Positions 42,449 through 52,175 are shown, counted from the first letter of the stretch. The stretch is 64,000 nt of DNA from Arthrobacter sp. ISL-30 (GCF_018613855.1 NZ_JAGGPK010000006.1:88997-152996); one strand, 5' to 3'. Translations and numbers: made by a program. Notes: a model not told the origin generated them from the letters alone.

Positions 42449-42568
42449 TACGGCAGGACGACGGTTACCGGGAGCTGGTGGTTTCCGTACTGTCGGAACC
42501 GTAGGGCGTCATGACCTGCAGGGAACCTGCGGGAATCAGCGCAAGGCATGGAGCTTGGAGGGGAACCA

Positions 42569-42862
42569 GTGGACGGAATCCTGGCGGCAGATTCGGCGGT
42601 TTGTGCCGCTGAGGGACAGGAGGTGCGCCAGCTTGTGTGGAGGATGACCCAATGTGTGGGGCGCCTGGATCTTGTCAGATCCAGAATGCGCAGGCTGGGG
42701 CTACAGGGATGGCAATCTCCCGCTGGCGACTCCTACCGTGGTGCACTCGCCGGGAAGCTGGCCGAGCTGGACCGTTGTGTAAGGGAGATGGAGGCAGCCA
42801 CGTCCCTGGTGAGCCGGCATGCGGTTGTACTTGCTGCAGCTTCGGGCCGGGATGGGTACTGA
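42569..42862 (+). CDS. WXG100-like small helical protein
   Basis: 97-residue predicted helical hairpin: an N-terminal helix (VCAAEGQEVRQLVWRMTQCVGRLDLVRSRM), a turn with GWQSPAGDSY (about 47-56) and a second helix rich in Ala/Leu. The W-Q-S-P-A turn followed by YRGAL resembles WXG100/ESX-type proteins, although no C-terminal YxxxD/E export signal is obvious. GTG start at 42569 with GGAGGGG upstream. Its stop overlaps the hydrolase start (TGATG), so the two are coupled; it may be a partner or chaperone of the hydrolase. Confidence 0.65.
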   Translation: MDGILAADSAVCAAEGQEVRQLVWRMTQCVGRLDLVRSRMRRLGLQGWQSPAGDSYRGALAGKLAELDRCVREMEAATSLVSRHAVVLAAASGRDGY

Positions 42863-44337
42863 TGACGGAGCCCGCGACTCCCGGGCCAGGCTCCCGGGAA
42901 ACTCCACTGCCTGTACCACCTGCCCAGGACGGCATGCTTGCCGTGCGCGGCGGAGTGGGAGGTATCCGGTTCCAGTTTGAGGAGCTTGTGCTCGGGGCAG
43001 CGGAGTTCGATCGCCTGGTCGAGGACCTCAATGCGTTCGAACACGAGGAGCGCGCTATCTGGGACCAGCTCTATTTCTCGCAAAGGAGCGTCCGCACGTT
43101 CGAGGCCAGCGTCAGCTGCAACGCTGCGCTTGATGCTATACAAGCCAGTTGGCAGTCCGTGGCACGCGTCCGCAACGAGCTTCATCGGATGGCGGCGGAT
43201 ATCCGATCCAGTCACAGGGACTATGAGGCGGCCGAAGCGTGGGCTGACTTTGGCCTCCGTTCTGCCGTGGGTGAATTGCCCTGGCTTGAGCTTCCCGGCG
43301 GCTCCACAGCGATGCGCTTCGCGGTCCGGGACTCCACTGAGCCCCTCGTATCCGGACTCTGCCTGCTGCTCGGCGCGGGGCAAGGTGCTCTTGGTTTCAC
43401 CATGGCAGCACTGTCCATGTCCCAAGTGGCCGGCCAGGGGACTTCCCGGAACGCCCTCGTCGGAAGCACCGTCCGCACAATCGTGGAATCGCCCTTTGGT
43501 GAACATCTCCATCCCCGTCCCGTCACGGTCCATGGAGGCAAGGCCACGGTTGAAGACGTCGACGCCTCACCGGCCGGGCTGCTCCGGCGCCTGCACCATT
43601 TGGGGGAAACAAGCGAAGGGGAGATCGAGGTCCTGCAGCTGGACAACCAGGCACAGACGTCATGGGTGGTCCTGATACCGGGAACCCAAACAAGCGTGCC
43701 CACGGGCGGCAGCAATCCCTTCGACGAAGCTGGCATTGCCGACGCCATGGGCTACGGCTCGAAGAACACCGGCGCGGCCATCCGGCAGGCACTGCACGAG
43801 ATCGGCGTCGACCCCGGGGAACAGATCGCAGTGGTCGGCTACAGCCAAGGTGGCATCCATGCCATGAACCTCGCCCAAGACAAGGCATTCCTGGCTGAGT
43901 TCGACCTCAGGTTCGTACTGACGGCCGGCTCTCCTGTGGGCGGCACCACGCCGGGCCCCGGCATTAGCAGCCTTCATCTGGAGCACGAACACGATCTTGT
44001 GCCCGGGCTGGACGGCCTTCCAAACCTCGACCACAAGGACCGTGTCACTGTCACCATGAGCAATCCACTGAGCCTGCCGTCCGTCGATCAGTTCGGGCTG
44101 GGCCCAGGACACAAACTGCCGAATTATCTTGAAGGCGCCGAAGCCGCGCATGCCAGTGCCGATCCGTCCTTGGGGGCTTCTACCGCCGCCTTGGCTGCCG
44201 TGACTGGCGCAGGCGGTGCAGCCAGCGTTACGAGGGTCAGGCTGGAGCGGGAGCCCAAACCGGGCCGGCCACGGGGATCGGGAGTGATTACGGCGCCCGG
44301 CAGACATGCAGATGTGCGAATTGCGGGTGGGCGTTGA
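42862..44337 (+). CDS. Alpha/beta hydrolase with N-terminal WXG-like helical domain
   Basis: 491-residue protein with no signal peptide. Residues about 35-130 are helical with an ASWQSVARVRNEL turn, reminiscent of ESX/LXG-type N-terminal domains. The C-terminal domain is a serine hydrolase: GYSQGG nucleophile elbow (Ser328), a plausible acid in HEHDLVPG (Asp378) and His417 in GPGHKLPNY. A glycine-rich hydrophobic middle (about 160-190) could contact membrane. Translationally coupled to the WXG-like gene. This looks like a secreted or polymorphic effector architecture; substrate unknown and secretion not shown. Confidence 0.72.
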   Translation: MTEPATPGPGSRETPLPVPPAQDGMLAVRGGVGGIRFQFEELVLGAAEFDRLVEDLNAFEHEERAIWDQLYFSQRSVRTFEASVSCNAALDAIQASWQSVARVRNELHRMAADIRSSHRDYEAAEAWADFGLRSAVGELPWLELPGGSTAMRFAVRDSTEPLVSGLCLLLGAGQGALGFTMAALSMSQVAGQGTSRNALVGSTVRTIVESPFGEHLHPRPVTVHGGKATVEDVDASPAGLLRRLHHLGETSEGEIEVLQLDNQAQTSWVVLIPGTQTSVPTGGSNPFDEAGIADAMGYGSKNTGAAIRQALHEIGVDPGEQIAVVGYSQGGIHAMNLAQDKAFLAEFDLRFVLTAGSPVGGTTPGPGISSLHLEHEHDLVPGLDGLPNLDHKDRVTVTMSNPLSLPSVDQFGLGPGHKLPNYLEGAEAAHASADPSLGASTAALAAVTGAGGAASVTRVRLEREPKPGRPRGSGVITAPGRHADVRIAGGR

Positions 44338-44357
44338 TTCCTGCTTTATGCAGTTTG

Positions 44358-44786
44358 TCAGCGCCTCCGCGCTCCAGGGATCCAGCTGGCCACGACGGAA
44401 ATCAGGCTGATGATGATGGCGGCCAGCACGGCCGTCCAGAAGAAAGAATCGATGGTGAGGTGCACAGGTGTGTAACCACTGAGCCAGGAGGTCAGGTACA
44501 GCATGGCTGCATTGATAACGATAGTGAACAACCCCAGCGTCAGGATCGTGAACGGCAGGGACAGCAGCCTTACCAGCGGTCGCACGAACGCATTGACAAG
44601 CCCGAAGACGAGGCCGATGAAAAGGTACGCCAACACCACTCCGAGCGTTTCACTTCCCTGTGGCAACCCTGTGTTGGCTACGGCGTCAGTTGTGGCACCT
44701 GTGGTGATGTCCAGCCCCGGAAGAAGCCAGCTCGCAATCCACAGTGCCAAGCCGTTGATCAGCACACGTACAAAGAAGGAACCCAT
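44358..44786 (-). CDS. Phage-holin-4 superfamily small membrane protein
   Basis: 142 residues with four hydrophobic helices. FFVRVLINGLALWIASWLLPGLDI at the start and LVFGLVNAFVRPLVRLLSLPFTILTLGLFTIVINAAMLYLTSWL in the middle are characteristic of the Phage_holin_4_2 family, which is widespread on bacterial chromosomes with no proven role. It converges with the hydrolase gene (20-base gap) and diverges from the aminotransferase gene. Confidence 0.85.
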   Translation of the reverse strand: MGSFFVRVLINGLALWIASWLLPGLDITTGATTDAVANTGLPQGSETLGVVLAYLFIGLVFGLVNAFVRPLVRLLSLPFTILTLGLFTIVINAAMLYLTSWLSGYTPVHLTIDSFFWTAVLAAIIISLISVVASWIPGARRR

Positions 44787-44870
44787 CGCCCCATGCTGTC
44801 ACAAGCACCAGCAAATAGGGCAGGCGGCGAACGGCTCAGCCCCCAGGACGGGACAAGTAGGCTTGGAGCC

Positions 44871-45989
44871 ATGACTTCTTCAGACGTTGCGCCGGAAGGC
44901 ATTATGCCCCGTCCGGTCCTCGACAGGCTTCCGCGCTACGCGGCCGGAAAACCGCCCGTGGAAATCCCTGGCCTCACCAGCTACAAGTTGTCCTCCAATG
45001 AGAATCCGCTGCCACCAATCCCTGCAGTGTTGCAGGCAATTGCAGGGCAGACTGACATCAACAGGTACCCGGATCCACTGTGTACAAAGTTAAGGATGGC
45101 GCTCGCGGAGTTCCTCGATGTTCCTGCTGACGACATTGTCACCGGTGCGGGCAGCCTGGGCGCCCTCAACCAGATCCTGGCTGCGTTCGCAGGCCAGAAC
45201 GACGACGGCAAGGCCGATGAAGTGGTCTACGCCTGGCGGTCCTTTGAGGCCTACCCCATAAGTGTGGGCCTCTCAGGGGCCCAGGGCGTGCAGATTCCAC
45301 TTCTCCCCGATGGCCGCCACGACCTCAACGCCATGGCTGCTGCCGTTACCGTACGTACCAAGGTCATCCTGCTCTGCACCCCTAACAACCCCACCGGACC
45401 CATCCTGACTGCGGCGGAAACGGAACGCTTCATTCAATCCGTTCCCTCGGATGTCGTGGTGGTCATTGATGAGGCCTACCAGGAGTTCGTCCGCGCGGAA
45501 GACGCCGTCGACGGCCTCAAGCTGTACCGGAAATACCCGAATGTCGCAGTGCTGCGGACGTTCTCCAAGGCGCATGGCCTCGCCGGACTTCGGGTGGGCT
45601 ATAGCGTCTCCGGGCCGGAACTAACCCAGCACCTGCGGGTAGCCGCTACGCCGTTCGCCGTATCCCAGATTGCTGAGCGCGCGGCCATAACCTCTCTCCA
45701 GCATTTTGATGAGGTTGTAGAAAGGGTACAAAGCCTTGTGGATGAGCGCGATCGCGTCACCAGGGGCCTGAGGGAGCTGGGCTGGTTCGTCCCGGAAGCG
45801 CAAGGCAATTTCGTCTGGCTCAATCTAGGCGAGAACAGCGGTGAGTTCGCCGCCCTTGCTGCGGAGCAGGCTCTGTCTGTTCGGCCATTCGGAAATGAAG
45901 GCGTACGGGTCAGCATTGGCGAGGAGGAAGCCAATACAAGGCTCCTGGCTCTATGTGCGGGCTATACAAAAGCGCCGCGCGGTTCCTAG
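44871..45989 (+). CDS. Aromatic/histidinol-phosphate-type aminotransferase (HisC family)
   Basis: 372-residue class I/II PLP enzyme. SSNENPLPP substrate loop (about 43-51), GAGSLGALNQI phosphate-binding helix, LCTPNNPTGP, VVVIDEAYQEF and TFSKAHGLAGLRVGY with the PLP-binding lysine (about 226). The group includes histidinol-phosphate and aromatic amino-acid aminotransferases; being outside a his operon and next to the bkd genes favours the aromatic-type annotation. The ATG at 44871 has a short-spaced GGAG; the long upstream extension is antisense to the holin-like gene and rejected. Confidence 0.87.
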   Translation: MTSSDVAPEGIMPRPVLDRLPRYAAGKPPVEIPGLTSYKLSSNENPLPPIPAVLQAIAGQTDINRYPDPLCTKLRMALAEFLDVPADDIVTGAGSLGALNQILAAFAGQNDDGKADEVVYAWRSFEAYPISVGLSGAQGVQIPLLPDGRHDLNAMAAAVTVRTKVILLCTPNNPTGPILTAAETERFIQSVPSDVVVVIDEAYQEFVRAEDAVDGLKLYRKYPNVAVLRTFSKAHGLAGLRVGYSVSGPELTQHLRVAATPFAVSQIAERAAITSLQHFDEVVERVQSLVDERDRVTRGLRELGWFVPEAQGNFVWLNLGENSGEFAALAAEQALSVRPFGNEGVRVSIGEEEANTRLLALCAGYTKAPRGS

Positions 45990-46001
45990 CGATTAACAAA
46001 T

Positions 46002-46037
46002 GCCCCTGCTTCGCTTTACTGCGGATAAAGTAGGGGC
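46002..46037. terminator. Hairpin after the aminotransferase gene
   Basis: GCCCCTGCTT (46002-46011) pairs with AAGTAGGGGC (46028-46037) at 9 of 10 positions around a 16-base loop. No T-run, so terminator function is tentative. Confidence 0.4.
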
Positions 46038-46047
46038 GAAAGCCAAA

Positions 46048-46089
46048 ATATATGCAGCTAACGGAATGCATTCCTCCCAAGGCATATAT
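46048..46089. promoter_or_regulatory. Composite 42-bp dyad upstream of the bkd operon
   Basis: A perfect 12-bp palindrome GGAATGCATTCC (46063-46074) is flanked, at 7 bases on each side, by ATATATGC (46048-46055) and GCATATAT (46082-46089), which are exact reverse complements. All four half-sites share one centre. It ends 50 bases before the E1alpha start; the AT-rich arms may overlap the promoter. A regulator binding as a dimer of dimers (Lrp-like) is a reasonable guess. Confidence 0.6.
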
Positions 46090-46138
46090 ATACCAGCGAC
46101 AATGCTCAGCATCCGGCTGCGGCAGGCAAGGAGACGGT

Positions 46139-47344
46139 ATGGGTTCTACACATCTGCCCTCCCCCGGGTTCGAAGGAATCGAAGTGGACCGCAGCGCCGG
46201 GGCCTTTTCGGGCGGACAGGAAACCGAAATGGTGCAGCTGCTTGGCCCGGACGGCAGGCTGGGCAGTGATCCCGTGTTTTCGGACTACGCCAAGCGCATT
46301 GATCCCGAGCAGTTGCGCGGGTTCTATGCGGACATGGCGAAGATCCGCCGTTTCGACCAGGAGGCCACCGCCCTTCAGCGCCAAGGGGAGCTCGCCCTGT
46401 GGGTGCCCTTGACCGGGCAGGAGGCCGCCCAAATCGGCTCCGGCAGGGCAAGCCACCCGCAGGACTACATCTTCCCCACCTATCGGGAACACGGAGTGGC
46501 CCTGACCCGCAACGTGGACCTTGCCGAACTGCTCAAGCAGTTCCGCGGTATCTCTAACGGCGGCTGGGACCCTCGGCAAACCAATTTCCACCTCTACACG
46601 CTGGTGCTGGCCGCCCAGACGCTGCACGCAGTCGGTTATGCCATGGGCATCCAGCGCGATCAGAAGGCGGCGGAGGCCGCAGGGTCCTCCGATGCTAAGG
46701 CCGCCGTTGTGGCGTATTTCGGGGACGGCGCAAGCTCCGAGGGCGACGTCCACGAATCAATGGTCTTCGCCTCCTCCTTCAACGCGCCGGTTGTGTTCTT
46801 CTGCCAGAACAACCACTGGGCCATCTCGGTCCCCACCTCGGTCCAGACCCGGATCCCCTTGGCCAACCGCGCCAAGGGCTACGGCTTCCCGGGCATCAGG
46901 GTCGACGGAAACGACGTCATCGCGGTTCACGCCGTCACCGAGTGGGCCTTGGAACACGCCCGGGAGGGCAAGGGCCCGGTTTTGATCGAGGCCTACACCT
47001 ACCGCGTGGGCGCGCACACTACGGCTGATGATCCCACCAAATACCGCGAGTCTGCAGAAGAAGCGGAATGGCGGGCCAAGGACCCGCTCCAGCGCCTTGA
47101 GGCCTACCTCCGCGCCGAAGGTCTCGCCGATGACGCCTTCTTCGCGCAGGTCAAGGCCGACGGCGACGAACTCGCCGCCTACGTGCGGCGGACAACCCAT
47201 GAACTCGAAGTGCCGGATATCCAGTCGGCCTTTGCCAATGTGTATGCGGAAGCCCATCCCCTGGTTGCAGAAGAGCAGGCCTGGTTTGAGGAATACTCCG
47301 CCGGTTTCGTCGGTGAAGAGGCAGAAGGCGGGGACAACAACTGA
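46139..47344 (+). CDS. bkdA: Branched-chain 2-oxoacid dehydrogenase E1 alpha subunit
   Basis: 401-residue thiamine-diphosphate-dependent decarboxylase subunit. TPP motif from GDGASSEGDVHESMVFAS to CQNNHWAIS (about 198-232), preceded by TYREHGVAL (about 121) and the phosphorylation-loop-like RVGAHTTADDPTKYR. The ATG at 46139 follows AAGGAG. Works with E1beta to decarboxylate leucine-, isoleucine- or valine-derived keto acids. Pyruvate dehydrogenase E1alpha is the alternative, but the sequence style and lack of an adjacent E3 favour bkd. Confidence 0.88.
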   Translation: MGSTHLPSPGFEGIEVDRSAGAFSGGQETEMVQLLGPDGRLGSDPVFSDYAKRIDPEQLRGFYADMAKIRRFDQEATALQRQGELALWVPLTGQEAAQIGSGRASHPQDYIFPTYREHGVALTRNVDLAELLKQFRGISNGGWDPRQTNFHLYTLVLAAQTLHAVGYAMGIQRDQKAAEAAGSSDAKAAVVAYFGDGASSEGDVHESMVFASSFNAPVVFFCQNNHWAISVPTSVQTRIPLANRAKGYGFPGIRVDGNDVIAVHAVTEWALEHAREGKGPVLIEAYTYRVGAHTTADDPTKYRESAEEAEWRAKDPLQRLEAYLRAEGLADDAFFAQVKADGDELAAYVRRTTHELEVPDIQSAFANVYAEAHPLVAEEQAWFEEYSAGFVGEEAEGGDNN

Positions 47345-48324
47345 TGACCACCATGACTATTGCCAAGGCCATCAACGAAGGTCTGCGCGCAACCCTGAAG
47401 AACCATCCCAAGTCCCTGCTTATGGGCGAGGACATCGGTCCCTTGGGCGGCGTGTATCGCGTTACCGACGGGCTGATCGCTGAGTTTGGAGCCGACCGTG
47501 TGGTGGACACGCCCCTGGCCGAATCCGGCATCATAGGCACTGCTATTGGCCTGGCGCTCCGCGGCTATAGTCCGGTCTGTGAAATCCAGTTCGACGGTTT
47601 TGTCTTCCCTGGTTTCAACCAGATCACCACCCAGCTGGCCAAGATGCATTCCCGAAGCCTGGGCAAGCTCATGGTTCCCGTGGTAATCCGCATTCCGTAT
47701 GGCGGCGGAATTGGCTCCATCGAGCACCACTCCGAGTCGCCCGAAGCGCTCTTCGCCCACACTGCCGGACTGCGTATCATCACGCCGTCCAACGCCCACG
47801 ACGCCTACTGGATGATCCAGCAGGCCGTCCAGTGCCAGGATCCGGTGATCTTCTTCGAACCCAAGCGGCGCTACTGGCTCAAGGGTGAGGTGGACACCGA
47901 GAAGCCCGGACCGGCGGAGGACCCGTTCAAGGCGCACGTCCTCAGGGATGGCACTGACGCCACGGTCGTGGCTTACGGCCCTCTGGTTCCGGTGGCCCTC
48001 GCGGCCGCACACGCCGCCGCCGAGGACGGCCATAGCGTAGAGGTGATCGACCTCCGCTCGATTTCGCCCATCGACTTCGACGCCGTCACTGACTCCGTCA
48101 AGAAGACCGGCCGCCTGATCGTTGCCCATGAGGCGCCTACCTTCGGCGGAATCGGCGGGGAAATCGCGGCCCGGATCAGCGAACGTGCGTTCCTGCACCT
48201 GGAAGCTCCCGTGATTCGCGTAGGCGGCTTCCACATGCCGTACCCCGTGGCCAAGGTGGAAGAGGACTACCTCCCGGACATCGACAAGATCCTCGAAGCC
48301 CTGGACCGCTCGCTCGCCTACTGA
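47344..48324 (+). CDS. bkdB: Branched-chain 2-oxoacid dehydrogenase E1 beta subunit
   Basis: 326 residues. [72 protein letters not shown] and [29 protein letters not shown] are standard E1beta blocks, with the C-terminal [19 protein letters not shown]. Start overlaps the E1alpha stop (TGATG). Forms the alpha2beta2 E1 component. Confidence 0.9.
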   Translation: MTTMTIAKAINEGLRATLKNHPKSLLMGEDIGPLGGVYRVTDGLIAEFGADRVVDTPLAESGIIGTAIGLALRGYSPVCEIQFDGFVFPGFNQITTQLAKMHSRSLGKLMVPVVIRIPYGGGIGSIEHHSESPEALFAHTAGLRIITPSNAHDAYWMIQQAVQCQDPVIFFEPKRRYWLKGEVDTEKPGPAEDPFKAHVLRDGTDATVVAYGPLVPVALAAAHAAAEDGHSVEVIDLRSISPIDFDAVTDSVKKTGRLIVAHEAPTFGGIGGEIAARISERAFLHLEAPVIRVGGFHMPYPVAKVEEDYLPDIDKILEALDRSLAY

Positions 48325-48380
48325 ACTTCCCCTGGTTGGGCCGGCCAGCTGCTGGACGGCAAATCGAAATCGAGGACCCT

Positions 48381-49907
48381 GTGACTGTTAAGAAATTCAA
48401 CCTGCCGGACGTCGGCGAAGGACTTACCGAGGCCGAGGTGGTCTCCTGGAAGGTCAAGCCCGGCGACACTGTGGGCATCAACGACGTCCTGTGCGAGATT
48501 GAAACCGCCAAGTCGCTCGTGGAACTGCCGTCCCCGTTTGCCGGAACTGTCACCGAGCTCCTGGTGCCGGAGGGCCTTACCGTCGAGGTAGGCACACCCA
48601 TCATCAGCGTCTCGGATGACCAGCCCGGTGAAGCCCCGCAAGTCCCGGTGTCGCCCGCCGCCGCTGCGGCCGCCGTCGAAACTCCGCTGTACGGGAAGCT
48701 TCCAGAGCAGGAAGAGGCCGAGGCCGCCGCCCAGCCAGCAGGACCCCTGGTGGGTTCGGGTCCCAAGGCCGACGCCGTCAAGCGGCGCCCGCGCAAGGGC
48801 GCGCCAGCACCAGCTCCGGCCTATCGCCCTGCTACCCAGCCCGCAGCCGATGTCGAGGGAGCTGCGGCCGCCGTCGAGCCGGAGGCCGCCCCTTCAGCAG
48901 TAGCAGGGCCCCGGGCCGTCACACCAACTGTCGCCGCACCGTCTGTCGCTGTATCTGGAACCGTCCCGTCTGCCGTTGGTCTGGGGGGTGCCATCAGCGG
49001 GATCGTAAGCAAGGTCCTCGCGAAGCCGCCGGTGCGGAAGTTCGCCCGCGACCTCGGCATCGATCTGGCGGACGTCGTCGCTACGGGCCTGCACGGCGAA
49101 GTGACCCGGGAGGATCTGGTCAGCTACCAGGCGCAGCGGGATGCCGAGCACGACCAGGCGGACATGTTCTGGGGCGCCTCCAAGAAGCCGCAGGAGCAGC
49201 GCATCGAGCGGCTTCCCGTGAAGGGAGTCCGCAAGGCCACTGCCAAAGCGATGGTGGAATCGGCGTTCTCCGCGCCGCACGTAAGCATTTTCGTGGACGT
49301 GGATGCCAGCCGGACCATGGAGTTCGTGAAGCGGCTCAAGGCATCCCGTGATTTCGAGGGCATCAAGGTGTCTCCGCTGTTGATCCTGGCGAAAGCTGTT
49401 ATCTGGGCCGCAGCGCGCAACCCTAGCGTCAACGCCTCATGGGTGGAGAACGCCGACGGCAAGGGTGGAGCGGAAATCCAGGTGAAGCACTTCATGAACC
49501 TGGGCATTGCCGCGGCCACTCCCCGCGGCCTGATGGTCCCCAACATCAAGGACGCGCAGGATCTCTCCCTAAAGGAACTTGCCCTCGCGCTTAACGAACT
49601 GGCAATCCGGGCGCGGGCTGGCAAGACGCAGCCTGCGGACATGCAAGGCGGCTCCCTGACCATTACCAACATCGGTGCCCTGGGCATTGATACCGGTACA
49701 CCCATCATCAACCCGGGTGAGGTTGCCATCGTCGCTTTCGGCACTATCAAGCAGAAGCCGTGGGTCCTGGACGGTGAAGTCATTCCGCGCTGGATCACCA
49801 CCCTCGGCGGTTCCTTCGACCACCGCGTGGTCGACGGCGACCTGTCGGCCCGATTCATGGCCGACGTCGCCTCCATCCTGGAAGAACCAGCGCTGCTCCT
49901 TGACTGA
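48381..49907 (+). CDS. bkdC: Dihydrolipoamide acyltransferase E2 component
   Basis: 508 residues. One lipoyl domain (1-80) with lipoylation lysine K44 in [14 protein letters not shown], an Ala/Pro/Val-rich linker (about 90-210), a peripheral-subunit-binding domain (about 225-255: [31 protein letters not shown]) and the catalytic acyltransferase domain ending in the active-site [17 protein letters not shown] start at 48381 after GAGG. The operon has no E3 in the window; a dihydrolipoamide dehydrogenase elsewhere must complete the complex. Confidence 0.9.
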   Translation: MTVKKFNLPDVGEGLTEAEVVSWKVKPGDTVGINDVLCEIETAKSLVELPSPFAGTVTELLVPEGLTVEVGTPIISVSDDQPGEAPQVPVSPAAAAAAVETPLYGKLPEQEEAEAAAQPAGPLVGSGPKADAVKRRPRKGAPAPAPAYRPATQPAADVEGAAAAVEPEAAPSAVAGPRAVTPTVAAPSVAVSGTVPSAVGLGGAISGIVSKVLAKPPVRKFARDLGIDLADVVATGLHGEVTREDLVSYQAQRDAEHDQADMFWGASKKPQEQRIERLPVKGVRKATAKAMVESAFSAPHVSIFVDVDASRTMEFVKRLKASRDFEGIKVSPLLILAKAVIWAAARNPSVNASWVENADGKGGAEIQVKHFMNLGIAAATPRGLMVPNIKDAQDLSLKELALALNELAIRARAGKTQPADMQGGSLTITNIGALGIDTGTPIINPGEVAIVAFGTIKQKPWVLDGEVIPRWITTLGGSFDHRVVDGDLSARFMADVASILEEPALLLD

Positions 49908-49974
49908 GACAGGTGCCACAGTCTGTCCTGTCGCGTCGGCACCGTTATATCGACCTTCCATAAAGGACAAATTC

Positions 49975-50355
49975 ATGGCCGCATTATCCGCAATCCTCGC
50001 ATGTGCCGTCCTGGGCGGTCTGGCAGTCTTCCAAGGAGCCCTCGTCACAGGTGCCCCACTTGGCCGGATGGCTTGGGGAGGCCAACACGAGGTCCTCCCG
50101 ACCAGGCTCAGAATCGCCAGCGCGGTCTCAATTGCCCTGTACGCATTGTTCGCATATGTGGCCTTGGCAAGGGCAGATCTGGCTGCACCGTTAGTCAGTC
50201 ACGGTTTCACATCGGTACTCATCTGGGTGCTGACCGCATACTTTACGGTTGGAGTCGTCGTGAACGGGATCTCCCGTAGCAAACCGGAGCGCCTCATCAT
50301 GACCCCCACCGCGTTGGTCCTCGCCGCGCTCTACCTCGTGATCTCGCTCAGCTAG
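49975..50355 (+). CDS. Small four-helix membrane protein, unknown
   Basis: 126 residues with four hydrophobic segments (about 4-25, 48-66, 74-95, 107-124). Short loop GAPLGRMAWGGQHEVLPTRLRIAS between helices 1 and 2. I recognise it only as a type found in actinobacterial genomes without known function. AAGGA precedes the ATG. It follows the E2 gene by 67 bases; a weak hairpin (GGTGCC 49912-49917, GGCACC 49938-49943) separates them, so co-transcription is uncertain. Confidence 0.7.
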   Translation: MAALSAILACAVLGGLAVFQGALVTGAPLGRMAWGGQHEVLPTRLRIASAVSIALYALFAYVALARADLAAPLVSHGFTSVLIWVLTAYFTVGVVVNGISRSKPERLIMTPTALVLAALYLVISLS

Positions 50356-50377
50356 ATTAGCTTTCCGCGGGCGGGAC

Positions 50378-50716
50378 TCAGTATGCCGGGTAGGAAATCG
50401 CGATCTGGTGCAACTCAGCTTCGCCCAGCCCTCCCATCATGCCCATGGCAATAACCATGGCCACCAAACCGACAGTCAGCATCACCGCGCCTGCAAGGAG
50501 GATGCTCCGCCAGTCATTGCACAGGAGGCTGCGGAAGGTCTCCGGCATTTCAAGGAGCGGCGAAATCCTGTTGGGCGCCGTATCCACCGAACCGTCATCC
50601 AGCAAGGCAATCACGCGGTCGTTTTCACGGTCCAGCCGCATCTGACTGATGTGGTTGCCATGGCGGGCAAGCAGTATGTCGTGTCCCACGCGCTGGCGCG
50701 GCTGGAGAGTAAGCAC
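50378..50716 (-). CDS. Small protein with one membrane helix, unknown
   Basis: 112 residues from a GTG start with AGGGG six bases upstream. The N-terminal part is soluble (LTLQPRQRVGHDILLARHGNHISQMRLDRENDRVIALLDDG) and ends in a single hydrophobic helix (about 76-97) with a short tail. A longer frame upstream lacks good composition. Not recognised. Convergent with the four-helix protein gene. Confidence 0.55.
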   Translation of the reverse strand: MLTLQPRQRVGHDILLARHGNHISQMRLDRENDRVIALLDDGSVDTAPNRISPLLEMPETFRSLLCNDWRSILLAGAVMLTVGLVAMVIAMGMMGGLGEAELHQIAISYPAY

Positions 50717-50864
50717 AGTGGATCCCCTCGGTCGGTTGTGATGGCAGGCACGCGCCATCGGGGGCTTCTCCAATTTTATCGGCGAAGCGTCACCAACCTG
50801 CTCGAAATCCGGGTGAGACTGCCCACCAGCCAGGGTGATGCGCCCTACAGTGCTACTCGATGCC

Positions 50865-52154
50865 CTATAGCCCGTCCAGGGCTTCCTGGAGCACCGGCGC
50901 AAGGCGGCGCACGCCTTCTTCAATCCCCTCCGGCGGTACAGCGCTGAAAGCAAGTCGCAGTTTGTTGGAGGGCTTGTCCGAATGGGTAAAGGCTGCGCCG
51001 GGGATGAAGACGACGCCGGCGTCGATCGCCTTCCGTAGGAGCGGGTACGTGTCTATGCCTTCTGGAAGGGTGACCCACACGAAGAAGCCGCCTTCAGGCC
51101 GCGTCCAGGTTACCGATTCCGGCATGTGCTTCTCCAGCGCCGCGAGGAGGGCGTGGCAGCGCTCTTCATAGAGGGCCCTGTAGGTTTCGATCTGCCCCCG
51201 CCAGTCAAATTCACGGAGGTAGGCGGAGATAATCAGCTGGTTCAATGTAGGAGGGCACAGGGTGACGGATTCCGAGGCCAGGTAGAAGCGACGCAGTAGG
51301 TGCTTCGGTACAAGGGCCCAGCCAATACGCAGCCCTGGGGCGAAGATCTTTGAGAAGGAGCCCATGTAGATGACGTCATCCGCATTTGCAGCACGCATCG
51401 GCGCGAGGGGATGGCCATCGAACCTGAGCAGCCCATACGGATTGTCCTCAAGGATCAAAATATTCGCATCCCGGCATATATCAACGATCCTCTGGCGCCG
51501 TTCCAGAGCAAGGGTGATCCCGGAGGGGTTGTTGAAGTTGGGGATCGTGTACAGGAGCTTGATGTTCTTTCCGGCTTCCTTGAGCTCCGCGATCTTGGCT
51601 TCGAGGCGTTCCGGCACCAGCCCGTCGTCGTCCATCTCCACGGTTTCCACTTGGACCTGGTAGGCCTCGAAGGTGTTGAGGGCTCCCACATACGTCGGGT
51701 TCTCAACAATCACCACGTCCCCGGGGTTGCAGAACACCTTGGTGGCGACGTCCTGGGCCGATTGCGATCCTGCCGTGATGACTATGTTCTCCGGCATGGC
51801 ATTCGTAATTCCTTCAGCTGCCATGACTTCACAGATTTGCGTCCTGAGCTCCAGGCTGCCTTGGCCGCTGCCGTACTGCAGTGCGGTCATGCCCTCTTCG
51901 GCAATAATCCTGGCTGCTGTCTCTCCGAGTGTCTTCAACGGCAGGGATTGCAGATAGGGGTTGCCGCCCGCCAGCGACACAAGCCCCTCCCGCATTGAGA
52001 TGTCGAAGACGTCGCGCACTGCCGATTGCTTGATGTTGGCGGCGCGCTGGGAGAAGAGCGCTTCGTGGCGATGTGCGGCGGTGGCACGTTCGATGGCTTC
52101 CAGGGCTTCGGCTGGCAGCAGCTCTGCTGCGGCATCAAGTGTTTCGTGGGTCAC
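50865..52154 (-). CDS. PLP-dependent aminotransferase (2-aminoadipate/MocR-type, no HTH)
   Basis: 429-residue class I aminotransferase. GGNPYLQSLPLKTL, YGSGQGSLELRTQI, ITAGSQSAQDVATKVF, YTIPNFNNPSGITLALERRQ, ILEDNPYGLLRFDG and GSFSKIFAPGLRIGW with the PLP lysine are typical of the LysN/AroH/MocR catalytic domain. No N-terminal GntR DNA-binding domain, so it is an enzyme rather than a MocR regulator. Start is GTG; AGGAG lies somewhat far upstream. Likely transaminates a broad amino-acid set. A short dyad upstream may control it. Confidence 0.87.
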   Translation of the reverse strand: MTHETLDAAAELLPAEALEAIERATAAHRHEALFSQRAANIKQSAVRDVFDISMREGLVSLAGGNPYLQSLPLKTLGETAARIIAEEGMTALQYGSGQGSLELRTQICEVMAAEGITNAMPENIVITAGSQSAQDVATKVFCNPGDVVIVENPTYVGALNTFEAYQVQVETVEMDDDGLVPERLEAKIAELKEAGKNIKLLYTIPNFNNPSGITLALERRQRIVDICRDANILILEDNPYGLLRFDGHPLAPMRAANADDVIYMGSFSKIFAPGLRIGWALVPKHLLRRFYLASESVTLCPPTLNQLIISAYLREFDWRGQIETYRALYEERCHALLAALEKHMPESVTWTRPEGGFFVWVTLPEGIDTYPLLRKAIDAGVVFIPGAAFTHSDKPSNKLRLAFSAVPPEGIEEGVRRLAPVLQEALDGL

Positions 52155-52175
52155 AGAGACAGGATACTCCTAAAG

